Notes: generated by a model not told the origin, from the sequence alone. 64,000 nucleotides of DNA from Roseivirga sp. (GCA_018402485.1 JAGYIY010000001.1:1210001-1274000); one strand, 5' to 3'; shown: positions 36,619 through 45,667, counted from the stretch's first letter. Made by a program: numbers and translations.

Positions 36619-39600
36619 ATGTACCTGAATGCCCACACCTATTATAGTTTTCGCTACGGCACTTTGAGTGTGCGCGAGCTTTTAAGCGAAGCGCAAGCTG
36701 CCGGGGTGCGGGTTTTGGCACTCACCGACATCAACAGTACCTCCGCTAGCTTAGATTTTGTACGTTTGGCACCCCAATATGGCATTCGCCCTGTACTGGG
36801 GGTCGATTTTCGGAATGGTGTGCAACCTCTGTTTGTCGCCTTAGCCCAAAACAATGACGGCTACCGTGAAATCAATGCCTACCTCTCTCATTTTTTATGC
36901 CATAAAAAAGCCATTCCCCCCATGGCTCCCAACTTCAAATCGGCATATGTGATTTACCCTTACCGCCATTACCGCGGGCATGCTTTGCGGGCGCATGAAT
37001 ACATTGGTGTAAAGCCTTCGGAGCTTTCACGCATGACACATGTGGGTCCTCGTTGGTCTGCCGAAAAATTGGTAGCCATGCCTATCCTTACTTTCCGCAG
37101 TAGCCGAAAGGAGCTTCATCTCAAGCGGGAAGTACTTAAAAGAGACATCAATACCCATCGCCTGCTTCGTGCAATTGATAGGAATACCTTGCTGAGTAAG
37201 CTGCCTATATCGGAAGAGGCAGACAGAAATGACTTTGCTTACCCGGTGGCCGAGTTGCATGAGATCTATCAAGACCACAAAGGCTTGTTGGAGCGTTCGC
37301 GCCAGCTACTCACACAGTGCCATATTCATTTCGATTTCGAAGGGAAGCACTTAAACAAAAACCTAAAAAACTATACAGCTTCTGAGGAAGAAGATGATCA
37401 AATGCTCAGGGCCTTATGTAAGAAAGGACTGGCGTATCGGTATCCCCATCCCTCCCAAAAAGTATTGCAGCGCATTGATATGGAGTTGGAGATCATTCGC
37501 CAACAGGGTTTCATGTCTTATTTTTTAATCAACTGGGACATTTGTACATATGCCCGCAGCAAGGGTTATTTTTATGTAGGGCGGGGGAGTGGTGCCAATT
37601 CAGTAGTGGCTTATTTGCTTCGCATTACCGATGTAGATCCGGTAGAACTGGACTTGTACTTTGAGCGTTTCATCAATATTTATCGAAAAAGTCCGCCTGA
37701 TTTTGACATTGATTTTTCTTGGTCAGACCGAGAAGACATAACACAATATATCTTCAAACGTTTTGATCACGTGGCTTTGCTGGCAGCTTTCAATACGTTT
37801 CAGTTGCGTTCGGTAATTCGTGAATTGGGCAAGGTATTGGGCTTGCCACCCCATGAAATTGAGTACATTCAAAAAAGTAACGGAGCCTCTTTAGACCATA
37901 CGCAACAGTTGGTTTTGCGCTATGGGCATTACATCCAGGGCTTTCCCAGCCATTTGAGCATACATGCCGGAGGCATTCTGATTGCTGATAAGCCCATTCA
38001 TTGCTATAGTGCTACCGATTTGCCCCCCAAAGGCTTTCCTACTGTCCACTTTGATATGCTCACAGCTGAAGACATTGGGCTCTACAAGTTTGATATTTTG
38101 AGCCAGCGAGGGTTAAGCAAAATCAAAGAAGCTTTGGCATGGATTCGGGAAAATCAACCAGATGCTCCTCCCATCGATATTCACAACATGACAGCTTTCA
38201 AAAAAGATGAACGCATCAAATCACTTTTGAGGGCGGGAAAAACCATTGGCTGTTTTTATGTGGAATCTCCGGCCATGCGCATGCTGCTTACTAAGCTCAA
38301 AGTAGAAGAATATTTGGGTTTGGTGGCTGCGAGTTCGGTAATACGTCCCGGAGTGGCACAATCGGGAATGATGCGGGAATACATCCTCCGGTTTCGGTAT
38401 CCGGAGAAAAGGAAAGAAGCACATCCCATTTTACAAGAGATCATGCCCGATACGTTTGGAGTGATGGTTTATCAAGAAGATGTGATTAAAGTAGCGCATT
38501 ATTTTGCCGGATTAACGCTAGCAGAATCAGATGTATTGAGGCGGGGCATGTCGGGAAAATATCGCTCCAGAGCAGAATTTGACAAGGTAAAACAAAAGTT
38601 TTTTGAAAACTGTCGGCAAATGGGGCATGCCCAAAAGTTGAGCGAGGAAGTATGGCGTCAGATTGAAAGCTTTGCCGGTTATGCTTTTGCCAAGGGGCAT
38701 TCGGCATCTTATGCTGTGGAGAGCTATCAGAGTCTGTTTCTCAAAGCTTATTTCCCATTGGAATACATGGTAGCAACCTTGAATAACGGAGGTGGATTTT
38801 ACCAGGTAGAGTTGTATGTGCACGAGGCTAAAATGCATGGAGCAGATGTGCAGCCACCTTGTGTAAATGAAAGTGTCTTAGGATGCAGGATTCAAGGAAA
38901 AACCATCTACATGGGCCTAAGTTTCATTCAGGGAATGGCCAATGAAACAGTAGCGTCCATTGTTGCTGAGCGGGAAGAAAATGGGGTTTTTATGAGTTTC
39001 AATCATTTTCTGAGCCGTGTACCCATTGCCTTGGAGCAACTTACATTACTCATCCGCATCAATGCCTTTCGCTTTACGGGTAAATCCAGAAAGGCATTGT
39101 TATGGGAAGCACACTTACATGTAGGAAATAAGGGCAGGTCAAGACCCACGCGCTCGCTCTTCCCACCTGATGCGAAAAGTTTGCAATTACCTGAACTAAG
39201 CACCGATGCCTTGGAAGATGCTTTCGAGCAAATTGAGCTATTGGGTTTTGCGCTTTGTCCACCCTTCCATCTGCGAAAGGAATTGCCGGAGGATACCATA
39301 CTTACAAGACAGATGTGCCAATTCACAAACCAAAAAGTAAGAATGGTGGGCTATTTGGTACATGTTAAAACAACAAAGACTGTGCAGAGAAAACCGATGC
39401 AGTTTGGTACTTGGCTTGATGAGGAGGGGCATTTTCTAGATACGACACATTTTCCGCCCATAGCTGCAAAGTATCCCTTTCGCGGAAAGGGGTTTTATTT
39501 ACTGATAGGGAAAGTGGTTAACGAATTTGATTTTTTGAGCCTCGAAGTAACCGCTATGCAAAAGTTAGATTTCGTGCCCGATCCAAGGTTTATTGAAGAT

Positions 39601-39642
39601 GCCCGAGTGGTCAATAAACGAACAAGAGTTGTCAATGCATAA
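36619..39642 (+). CDS. DNA polymerase III alpha-type polymerase, short (DnaE2-like)
   Basis: 1007 aa C-family DNA polymerase, shorter than replicative DnaE (about 1160-1250 aa in related bacteria). The PHP domain is degenerate: the first metal motif HxH reads N-A-H in LNAHTYYS. The palm is intact: PDFDIDFSW near 360-368 supplies two catalytic Asp, and YKFDILSQRG near 490 the third. The fingers (KGHSASYAVESYQ) and C-terminal OB region are present. Short DnaE forms with a degenerate PHP domain are usually the damage-induced DnaE2/ImuC type. No imuA or imuB lies beside it. Replicative use cannot be excluded from one gene. Confidence 0.88.
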   Translation: MYLNAHTYYSFRYGTLSVRELLSEAQAAGVRVLALTDINSTSASLDFVRLAPQYGIRPVLGVDFRNGVQPLFVALAQNNDGYREINAYLSHFLCHKKAIPPMAPNFKSAYVIYPYRHYRGHALRAHEYIGVKPSELSRMTHVGPRWSAEKLVAMPILTFRSSRKELHLKREVLKRDINTHRLLRAIDRNTLLSKLPISEEADRNDFAYPVAELHEIYQDHKGLLERSRQLLTQCHIHFDFEGKHLNKNLKNYTASEEEDDQMLRALCKKGLAYRYPHPSQKVLQRIDMELEIIRQQGFMSYFLINWDICTYARSKGYFYVGRGSGANSVVAYLLRITDVDPVELDLYFERFINIYRKSPPDFDIDFSWSDREDITQYIFKRFDHVALLAAFNTFQLRSVIRELGKVLGLPPHEIEYIQKSNGASLDHTQQLVLRYGHYIQGFPSHLSIHAGGILIADKPIHCYSATDLPPKGFPTVHFDMLTAEDIGLYKFDILSQRGLSKIKEALAWIRENQPDAPPIDIHNMTAFKKDERIKSLLRAGKTIGCFYVESPAMRMLLTKLKVEEYLGLVAASSVIRPGVAQSGMMREYILRFRYPEKRKEAHPILQEIMPDTFGVMVYQEDVIKVAHYFAGLTLAESDVLRRGMSGKYRSRAEFDKVKQKFFENCRQMGHAQKLSEEVWRQIESFAGYAFAKGHSASYAVESYQSLFLKAYFPLEYMVATLNNGGGFYQVELYVHEAKMHGADVQPPCVNESVLGCRIQGKTIYMGLSFIQGMANETVASIVAEREENGVFMSFNHFLSRVPIALEQLTLLIRINAFRFTGKSRKALLWEAHLHVGNKGRSRPTRSLFPPDAKSLQLPELSTDALEDAFEQIELLGFALCPPFHLRKELPEDTILTRQMCQFTNQKVRMVGYLVHVKTTKTVQRKPMQFGTWLDEEGHFLDTTHFPPIAAKYPFRGKGFYLLIGKVVNEFDFLSLEVTAMQKLDFVPDPRFIEDARVVNKRTRVVNA

Positions 39643-40154
39643 TATGCAGTTAAGAAGCATTTTTCAATTAACAATTTTCAATGAGGAATGATCAATAGCA
39701 ATTGACGAAATACGATTGACGATTTTCGGATTTGGCTTTCAAAATTCTAACTTCTAAATATATATACAAACAAACCCTCGTAAAGACTATTAGTCTGATA
39801 TCTATAATTATTGTTTTGTATTTAAATAAGTGTTATTTAGTGTTTCAAATCCACCTGTTGAAAAAGCAGAATAATTTTTTTTAAAGATTTTATACGCAAA
39901 TATGGGTGTGATGAAATACAAAATACCATATGTAAACGACAGAATTTTGTTAATGAACTGCAAAAACAGCGCAATGACTTGAAATACTTAAATATTGTGA
40001 AACGGTTTTTTTTTTGCATAATAGCTTGTATATATTAAAAATTAATACTTACTTAGTTCCGTCATTAATTAATGACTAGGTATTCAAGGGCTTAAATACT
40101 GATGGTTTTGAATACCAAAGCTTAAATTTATTGTTCAATTAAAAAAACACGATT
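39643..40154. other. AT-rich intergenic gap after the polymerase gene
   Basis: No gene. It starts with degenerate short repeats (CAATTAACAATTTTCAATGAGG) and a copy of ATTGACGAAATACGATT at 39701-39717, which recurs at 41266. The rest is unusually AT-rich with long T runs. Confidence 0.5.
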
Positions 40155-40346
40155 ATGAAAAAAAAGATTAGTTATTTAGTCTCTGGAGCACTTATGATGG
40201 TTCTAAGCCTCGGGGTTTCCAAGAGTACAACAACTATGGTTCAAGAGCTGGATATTATATTTCATGGTTTATACAAACCTCAAGAAATCCAGCACATGGT
40301 GGACGCTTCCCGCGCGCGCAACTTATTCAATTGTCCAACGAGGTAA
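40155..40346 (+). pseudogene. Small secreted-protein gene, 3' end disrupted
   Basis: 63 codons. The start has the typical A-rich context, and the first 45 residues form a clear signal peptide (KKKISYLVSGALMMVLSLGVSKS) and a short mature part. From about codon 49 the frame reads through a GC-rich block (GGACGCTTCCCGCGCGCGCAAC) that also occurs at 41145-41185, unlike the AT-rich surroundings, and then stops. I take it as a gene whose end has been replaced by the repeat, though a very small real peptide is possible. Confidence 0.4.
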
Positions 40347-41192
40347 TCCTTCACAACATTAAGACGAAATACATAAGTGTATGGATATTTTCAATCCAAA
40401 GCATGTCATAAATCCTTATCCTTTTATGTACTTCAATTTTGCCTTAATGGGCAAAATACCAGATTTAAGCATTACCAAATTGATATACGTTACAACTGAT
40501 TTTAGCATCGACCAAGTAGGAGATCATCAGGCTTTGAAGAAACTGATGCGTTCTTCTATCTGCCAGAAACTCGAAACAAGTATGGGTGGCTTGCAACAAT
40601 GAAATAGTTTAGCGGTTGGATAACAGGATTACAAAAAGGCAGGACCCAAAGAATATGAATCCCAGCTTGTCAGGGGGACTAGGGGAGGTTTATAGTGGAA
40701 ATCAAACAGATAAATGCTTTTATCTAGGGTATTTATAAAATATCCCTTTCAATCCTTGAAGGAATCTGGTAAACAAAGTTACCAGGAAGGGGTGGTATTT
40801 AGTGCGCGGATCCTTCTTGGGGTAAACGAATGTGCTCGAGTGAAAGCTTAATTTGCCTTCAGAACCTATCAAAACGATTTTAATCAGATGTACAGCCTTT
40901 CCCGTCATCTGGAAGCGACTAGGAAGTTATTAAGCGATCAAATATTTTACAAGATGAATATCTTTTCTTATTGAAATAATCAAGTGATTCCTTTGATGCG
41001 AGATGGTAAGATTCATTGGTTTGCGAGACCGTAGCATCAATAGCTGCTTCTGTCTTTTAATGAAATCTTGAAGTTTTACCGAACAGGAAGCAGTATATTT
41101 ATTGACAAAGAAATCAAGAAAGGTTAATCGGCCAGCCGCACATGGCGGACGCTGCCCCGCCAATCTTTCGTCCCGCGCGCGCAACTTATTCC
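40290..41192. repeat. GC-rich repeat, two copies, in degraded sequence
   Basis: Copy one (about 40292-40327) and copy two (about 41138-41191) share GCACATGG-GGACGCT at one end and CCCGCGCGCGCAACTTATTC at the other; copy one lacks the middle. Around copy two, flanks such as TTCTCGGGGTAAACGA match the uninterrupted TTCTTGGGGTAAACGAA at about 40812-40828. The block therefore looks inserted into one of two diverged paralogous segments. The background is AT-rich, so the block stands out. Confidence 0.5.
40381..40602 (+). CDS. Hypothetical 73-aa ORF
   Basis: Encodes a soluble 73-residue product (MDIFNPKHVINPYPFMYFN...SICQKLETSMGGLQQ). No family recognised, no signal peptide. It lies 35 bp after the broken ORF at 40155 and may be a displaced continuation of it. 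No promoter element is evident. Coding status is doubtful. Confidence 0.3.
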   Translation: MDIFNPKHVINPYPFMYFNFALMGKIPDLSITKLIYVTTDFSIDQVGDHQALKKLMRSSICQKLETSMGGLQQ

Positions 41193-41318
41193 TTCTCGGG
41201 GTAAACGATGTTGTCTCGGATGAAACGCCTTTATGTATTACCTTCAGCATGAGAAAGCATTATTGATTGACGAAATACGATTTGAGGAATTCATTTCTCA
41301 CAACAAAACTAATATTCC

Positions 41319-41518
41319 ACCGTCATCCTGAAAAGCATTGCGACCCATAGGAGCAGTGCGCAGTTCAGGATCTCCTTTTAATGGAAACAGATTGTTCTCT
41401 TACAATGTGATAAAGTACCCATTTTCTAAGGGATCCTGAAACAAGTTCAGGATGACGGTACCTCGAAGCACGGTTCCTGAGGCCCTCGAAGGAGGTTACT
41501 TAGGCTCTCGAAGCACCT
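41319..41518. repeat. Dispersed palindromic repeat elements
   Basis: ACCGTCATCCTGAA at 41319-41332 is repeated in perfect inverted orientation as TTCAGGATGACGGT at 41446-41459, with further copies of the TCAGGATC core between. It is followed by GGTTCCTGAGGCCCTCGAAG and two TCGAAGCAC copies. Both sequences resemble interspersed palindromes known from many bacterial genomes. They lie just past the 3' end of the ypdA gene and could also act as its transcription stop. Confidence 0.6.
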
Positions 41519-42479
41519 ATTGCTTACTTGCAATATCTTTCATAATCATTTCGGCATGCACGCGGGTATTTTCAATAAAGAGCTTACTGGTTTGCATACC
41601 TGAGTTGATTACGCCTGCCACATATACCCCGGTAAGTGGGGTTTCCAGCGTTTTTTCATCGTGAATCGGTACCTTATCCGGGTCATCTGAAATGGGTAAG
41701 CCCAGCTTTTCGAACAAACCATAATTCGGTTGGTATCCGGTCATGGCCAAAACAAAATCATTGGCAATTGTTACTTCACCATCAGGGGTTTCCAATACCA
41801 CTTCATCTGGAGTAATGGCTTTAACGGTTGTATTGAAATAAGCCTTAATACTCCCTTCTTTGATTCGGTTTTCGATATTAGGCCGTATCCAATATTTGAC
41901 CTTAGGATAAATTTCAGATTCACGAATGGCCATGGTTACATGAGCCCCTTTGTAATATGTTTCTAGCGCTACATCGCAAGCCGAATTGGCGGCACCTACC
42001 ACCAATACATTTTGATCTACATAGGGATGAGGATCATCATAAAAGTGCTTTACTTTTTTTAATGACTCACCCGGTACATGCAACATGCGCGGAGTATCGT
42101 AAAATCCGCTAGCGACCACGACATACTTACCCTTAAAATCTCCTTTACTGGTTTCGATCAGGTATTCTTTATCTTGTTGAGCCATCGAAAGCACCTCTGT
42201 ATAAAGCCGAATGTCTAAATCCCAACTTTCCTGCACCCTACGGAAATATTCCAAAGCCTCCCTTCGCGTGGGTTTATCGCTGTGGGCAATAAAGGGAACC
42301 CCACCAATTTCCAATAAGTTAGAGGTGGAGAAAAAAGTCATGTTCGTTGGGAAATTATAAATGGAGTTGACCAGCACTCCTTTTTCGAGTACTACATAAT
42401 GCAAGCCGGCTTGTTTGGCAGCAATCGCGCAAGTCATGCCAATGGGGCCTCCTCCGATAATTATGATGTCGTATGTCAA
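41517..42479 (-). CDS. ypdA: YpdA-like bacillithiol disulfide reductase (FAD/NADPH)
   Basis: 320 aa flavoprotein. The FAD-binding start DIIIIGGGPIGMTCAIAA (about 4-21) and the NADPH-binding block VLVVGAANSACDVALETY (about 160-177) are intact, with the late FAD motif GVYVAGVINSG. It lacks the CxxC redox pair of thioredoxin reductase, which separates YpdA from TrxB. YpdA reduces bacillithiol disulfide; this thiol is made by several Bacteroidota, which fits, but the biosynthesis genes are not in this window. Confidence 0.88.
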   Translation of the reverse strand: MTYDIIIIGGGPIGMTCAIAAKQAGLHYVVLEKGVLVNSIYNFPTNMTFFSTSNLLEIGGVPFIAHSDKPTRREALEYFRRVQESWDLDIRLYTEVLSMAQQDKEYLIETSKGDFKGKYVVVASGFYDTPRMLHVPGESLKKVKHFYDDPHPYVDQNVLVVGAANSACDVALETYYKGAHVTMAIRESEIYPKVKYWIRPNIENRIKEGSIKAYFNTTVKAITPDEVVLETPDGEVTIANDFVLAMTGYQPNYGLFEKLGLPISDDPDKVPIHDEKTLETPLTGVYVAGVINSGMQTSKLFIENTRVHAEMIMKDIASKQ

Positions 42480-42549
42480 AACTACTTTAAATTGGGTACT
42501 ACAAGTTAAATCATTTGCTGATGAAAAAGTTCGTTTTCAGAGCCTATTC

Positions 42550-42987
42550 TTATGAATTCGTTTGCGCTTTATGATGTTGTAATAATACAAGCGCTGCACA
42601 AATGATGACCAGGTTTTTAACAATATATTGGCCTTCAATTGTCAATTGAAATGGGATTTGATTGAATGTAATTTCGGGCAAAATAAAGAGGGGCAATAAC
42701 GTACAAAGCATGTGGAACATGAGTAACCAAAACGTAAATTTAAACTCCCGACTAAATACCAATAAAACACCTATTACAAATTCGAGTATGGCCAGACTTG
42801 GCAAAATCAATGCATCGGGCAGTAATTGAAAGGTAACCAAGTCAATGGTTTGCGTGGCAAGACCTTCAGCAGGACTTGCTCCGGGGAAGAATTTCAATCC
42901 ACCAAACCAAAGGAATAAGATACCGATGGATATTCGCAAAAAATAGAATGGTTTATTGGCTACATTCATTGAATTAGTTGATCTCAT
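42550..42987 (-). CDS. DoxX/DUF417-type membrane protein
   Basis: About 145 aa with four membrane spans (roughly 12-30, 60-78, 85-105, 122-140 of this start). It contains FYFLRISIGILFLWFGGLKFFPG, typical of the DoxX and YkgB/DUF417 group. Role unknown; some relatives act in redox or respiratory complexes. The frame extends to 43023, but the ATG at 42987 gives a better start because a weak -7 element lies upstream at about 43013-43006. Confidence 0.8.
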   Translation of the reverse strand: MRSTNSMNVANKPFYFLRISIGILFLWFGGLKFFPGASPAEGLATQTIDLVTFQLLPDALILPSLAILEFVIGVLLVFSREFKFTFWLLMFHMLCTLLPLFILPEITFNQIPFQLTIEGQYIVKNLVIICAALVLLQHHKAQTNS

Positions 42988-43107
42988 AAGCGAACGATTG
43001 AATGCGAAAGATAAAGGATGCATTCAGGTCAATTCCTGATTTTTATCAGATCTAACTCTTTTTGATCAAAAAAATGTAGGTCGAAAGACAGTACCGTCTT
43101 TCCATCC

Positions 43108-44340
43108 TTAAAACTTGACTTCCGAGGCTTTTACTTCTGCTCCCCTTTTGAACTCAACCACTGTTTGGTCTCCTGTATTGAAACTACTCAAAGCCCTCAT
43201 GTAGCTCATCATATCTACCACAGTGGAGTCACCAAGCTTAATGACGATGTCTCCTTTTTTCAGTCCTGCTTTTTGAGCAGGTTTGCCTTCGGTTACGCCA
43301 TCAATGCGCATGCCTTTGCCATCAAAAAGGTAATCTGGCACCACGCCCATGGATACTGAAAATCTTGGTGTATCTTCATTGCTGTCTTGTGTTTTCGTAA
43401 AAGTAATGGCTTCGTCTTCGTCTAATTGATCAATGACCCTTTCAATCAATCGAATGACTTTTACCATGCCTTCATAATTGATCTTATCGGCATCGTCAGA
43501 AGGTCTGTGATAATCGTCATGCTGGCCGGTAAAAAAATGTAATACAGGCATATCTTGCAGATAAAACGAAGTATGATCCGATGGCCCAACGCCTGAAGCT
43601 GAGGTTACTAACTTGAGTGAGTCTGTATTGGCCTCTGCCAAAGTTTCTTCCCACACAGGGCTTGTACCCACACCATTGACAGCTAAGGTGTTTTCTTCAT
43701 TCAACCGACCCACCATATCCATGTTGATCATAAAATTGATTGAGTCAAGAATCAAGGAAGTGTTTTTGGTGTAGTAGTTCGAACCCCATAGACCATTTTC
43801 TTCTCCGCTGAAAGCAACAAAAACGAAATTGTAGGCAGACTTTTTCACCTGTAAAATTTTTGCGAGCTGGAGCAAAGCCGCTGTGCCGCTGGCATTGTCA
43901 TCCGCTCCATTATGAATCGCAGGCTCACCACGGTACAAAGACCCCTCTCCGCCATAGCCTAAGTGGTCATAGTGTGCTCCTATGACAATGTATTTAGACG
44001 ATTTATTATCAATCATACCAATCACATTCCTGCCTGTAATACCTTCTCCGTCTGCTTTTGGCTCTGCTTGTTCATGAGGACTGGCGGGCTTATTTACGGT
44101 AAAAATTTGGTAGTAGTCTTCTGTTCCTCCAGGCTTTAAACCAATTTCTTTGAACCTCTCTGCCAAGTAATTGGCAGCCTTCTCCTCACCCTCGGTTCCT
44201 ATGGCGCGACCTTCTAATGCATCATCCGCCAAATAGGCGATATCAAGTTTTAATTCCTCAAGTATTTCTCGATCGGTCGTAAAATCAGTACAACTCCAAA
44301 TCAATAGGAGAAAGAAAATAGAAGTGGTAATATTCTTCAT
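43108..44340 (-). CDS. M28-family zinc aminopeptidase with PDZ domain, lipoprotein
   Basis: 410 aa. Lipoprotein signal ending SC (Cys17). The peptidase core has the zinc ligands of M28: His in HYDHLGYGGEG, Asp in GADDNASG, Glu-Glu in SGEENGLWG, Asp in DMVGR and His in DHTSFYLQ. The C-terminal 90 residues form a PDZ domain (RIDGVTEGKPAQKAGLKKGDIVIKLGD). It faces the periplasm or outer surface. A perfect -7 element TATCTTTG lies at 44365-44358 on this strand, 18 bp before the ATG, overlapping the divergent promoter of the next gene. Confidence 0.93.
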   Translation of the reverse strand: MKNITTSIFFLLLIWSCTDFTTDREILEELKLDIAYLADDALEGRAIGTEGEEKAANYLAERFKEIGLKPGGTEDYYQIFTVNKPASPHEQAEPKADGEGITGRNVIGMIDNKSSKYIVIGAHYDHLGYGGEGSLYRGEPAIHNGADDNASGTAALLQLAKILQVKKSAYNFVFVAFSGEENGLWGSNYYTKNTSLILDSINFMINMDMVGRLNEENTLAVNGVGTSPVWEETLAEANTDSLKLVTSASGVGPSDHTSFYLQDMPVLHFFTGQHDDYHRPSDDADKINYEGMVKVIRLIERVIDQLDEDEAITFTKTQDSNEDTPRFSVSMGVVPDYLFDGKGMRIDGVTEGKPAQKAGLKKGDIVIKLGDSTVVDMMSYMRALSSFNTGDQTVVEFKRGAEVKASEVKF

Positions 44341-44350
44341 GGCAATGGTG

Positions 44351-44381
44351 TTTACCTCAAAGATAATAATTCATATCTTCG
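44351..44381 (+). promoter_or_regulatory. Divergent promoters between the M28 peptidase and propeller lipoprotein genes
   Basis: Plus strand: TTTA (44351-44354), 19 bp, TATCTTCG (44374-44381), each one base off consensus. Minus strand: TATCTTTG (44365-44358), an exact -7 lying inside the plus spacer. The two start sites would compete for RNA polymerase. Confidence 0.5.
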
Positions 44382-44408
44382 CACCTTCAATTAATTCCAC
44401 TCATTCAA

Positions 44409-45512
44409 ATGCGCTATTTATTTTTTTTCATACCTCTGATCATTATGTCTTGTCAAGGGGGAGGTTCAGGTAAAGAAAGTGTAGAAGCTAGATCGAAATC
44501 CGACTCCTTGCTTTTACATCCCGAAGAAATGAAATACCTCAAAAACATCAAGCAGATTACCTTTGGCGGAAATAATGCAGAGGCTTACTGGAGCTTTGAT
44601 GATCAATATTTGGTTTTTCAATCGGACTATGCCGGGTGGGGCTCGTCTTGTGATCAGATTTTCTACACAGATTGGCAGAATGATGATTTAAGTGAAACCG
44701 CACCAAAACGCTTGAGCACGGGCATGGGACGCACCACCTGTTCTTATTTTTTACCGGGTAATCAAAGCATTGTTTATGGGTCAACTCATTTGGGCGGCGA
44801 AGACTGTCCACCAGTTCCTGAACGCAGAACAGATGGTAAGTATGTTTGGCCAATCTATGAGAGTTTTGACATTTTTACGGCTGATATGGAGGGGAATTTA
44901 CTACAGCAATTGACTGATACCCCCGGATATGATGCCGAGGCGACCGTTTCTCCGAAAGGAGATCGAATGGTTTTTACTTCCATGCGGACCGGTGATTTAG
45001 AACTCTTCACCATGAATATGGATGGTTCAAATGTCCGCCAAATCACCGATGAGTTGGGTTACGATGGTGGGGCATTCTTTTCCCCCGATGGCAGCAAGCT
45101 TATTTTCCGTTCTTCCCGACCTAAAACAGAAAAGGAAATTGATGAATACAAAGCCTTATTAAAGGAAGGCTTGGTTAAACCTACAGACATGGAGCTGTAC
45201 ATTTGTAATGCTGATGGGTCAGATTTAAGAAAACTGACAGATTTAGGGCAGGCGAATTGGGCTCCTTTCTTTCACCCTTCCGGAGAAAAAATCATTTTTG
45301 CCAGTAACCATCAAACGGAAAGAGGTTTCCCATTTAATTTATACATGATCAATATTGATGGCACAGGGTTGACAAGGATTACAAGGGACGAAACTTTTGA
45401 TGCCTTTCCTGTTTTTTCGAACGATGGGAAGTATTTGGTCTTCTCATCCAATCGAAACAATGGTGGCACACGAGATACCAATATTTTCGTGGCCGAATGG
45501 ATTGGAGGGTAG
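44409..45512 (+). CDS. Beta-propeller lipoprotein (TolB/PD40-like)
   Basis: 367 aa. Lipoprotein signal with Cys15 (IPLIIMSC). The rest is a six-bladed-type TolB propeller: repeats of the form AEATVSPKGDRMVFTSMRTGDLELFTMNMDG, FFSPDGSKLIFRSSRP, and PFFHPSGEKIIFASNH, spaced by about 40-45 residues. Divergent from the peptidase gene and possibly functionally linked to it (peptidase plus periplasmic propeller), but that is inference. Confidence 0.88.
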   Translation: MRYLFFFIPLIIMSCQGGGSGKESVEARSKSDSLLLHPEEMKYLKNIKQITFGGNNAEAYWSFDDQYLVFQSDYAGWGSSCDQIFYTDWQNDDLSETAPKRLSTGMGRTTCSYFLPGNQSIVYGSTHLGGEDCPPVPERRTDGKYVWPIYESFDIFTADMEGNLLQQLTDTPGYDAEATVSPKGDRMVFTSMRTGDLELFTMNMDGSNVRQITDELGYDGGAFFSPDGSKLIFRSSRPKTEKEIDEYKALLKEGLVKPTDMELYICNADGSDLRKLTDLGQANWAPFFHPSGEKIIFASNHQTERGFPFNLYMINIDGTGLTRITRDETFDAFPVFSNDGKYLVFSSNRNNGGTRDTNIFVAEWIGG

Positions 45513-45544
45513 CGCAAACTTTTCGTTAATAATTTCTACGTATT

Positions 45545-45574
45545 CTTGTTAAAAAGATTTTTTTGCTACTTTTA
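45545..45574 (+). promoter_or_regulatory. Candidate promoter of the arginine leader/operon
   Basis: CTTG at 45545-45548 and TACTTTTA at 45567-45574 (7 of 8 to TAnnTTTG), spacer 18 bp. Transcription would begin almost at the ATG of the leader ORF (45581), giving a leader of about 215 nt before the first structural gene. Confidence 0.5.
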
Positions 45575-45580
45575 CGTTTC

Positions 45581-45667
45581 ATGAAGGGCATACTTTCTAC
45601 ATACTACCCAACGGAAATACTTCAAGTAAGTGTTTTAAGGCCAGATTTCAGGCAAAATAGGCGCTAG
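45581..45667 (+). CDS. Putative arginine-rich leader peptide of the arginine operon
   Basis: 28 codons, ATG to TAG, ending LRPDFRQNRR-stop: four Arg in the last nine codons (AGG at codons 20, 24 and 27, CGC at 28). It begins 7 bp after a promoter-like element. The Arg codons overlap RNA that can pair in two exclusive ways (45660-45663 with 45669-45672, or 45650-45655/45657-45662 with 45687-45694). Stalling of a ribosome at these codons when charged tRNA-Arg is low could choose between them. No clear intrinsic terminator follows, so the output could be on translation or Rho. Inference from layout; a chance ORF is not excluded. Confidence 0.55.
   Translation: MKGILSTYYPTEILQVSVLRPDFRQNRR

Noticed and set aside
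40720-41250. Minus-strand ORFs of 62 and 106 aa in the patchwork region
   Set aside because: The longer one reads through the GC-rich repeat; the two look like diverged copies of one decayed frame. No start context or family supports a working gene.
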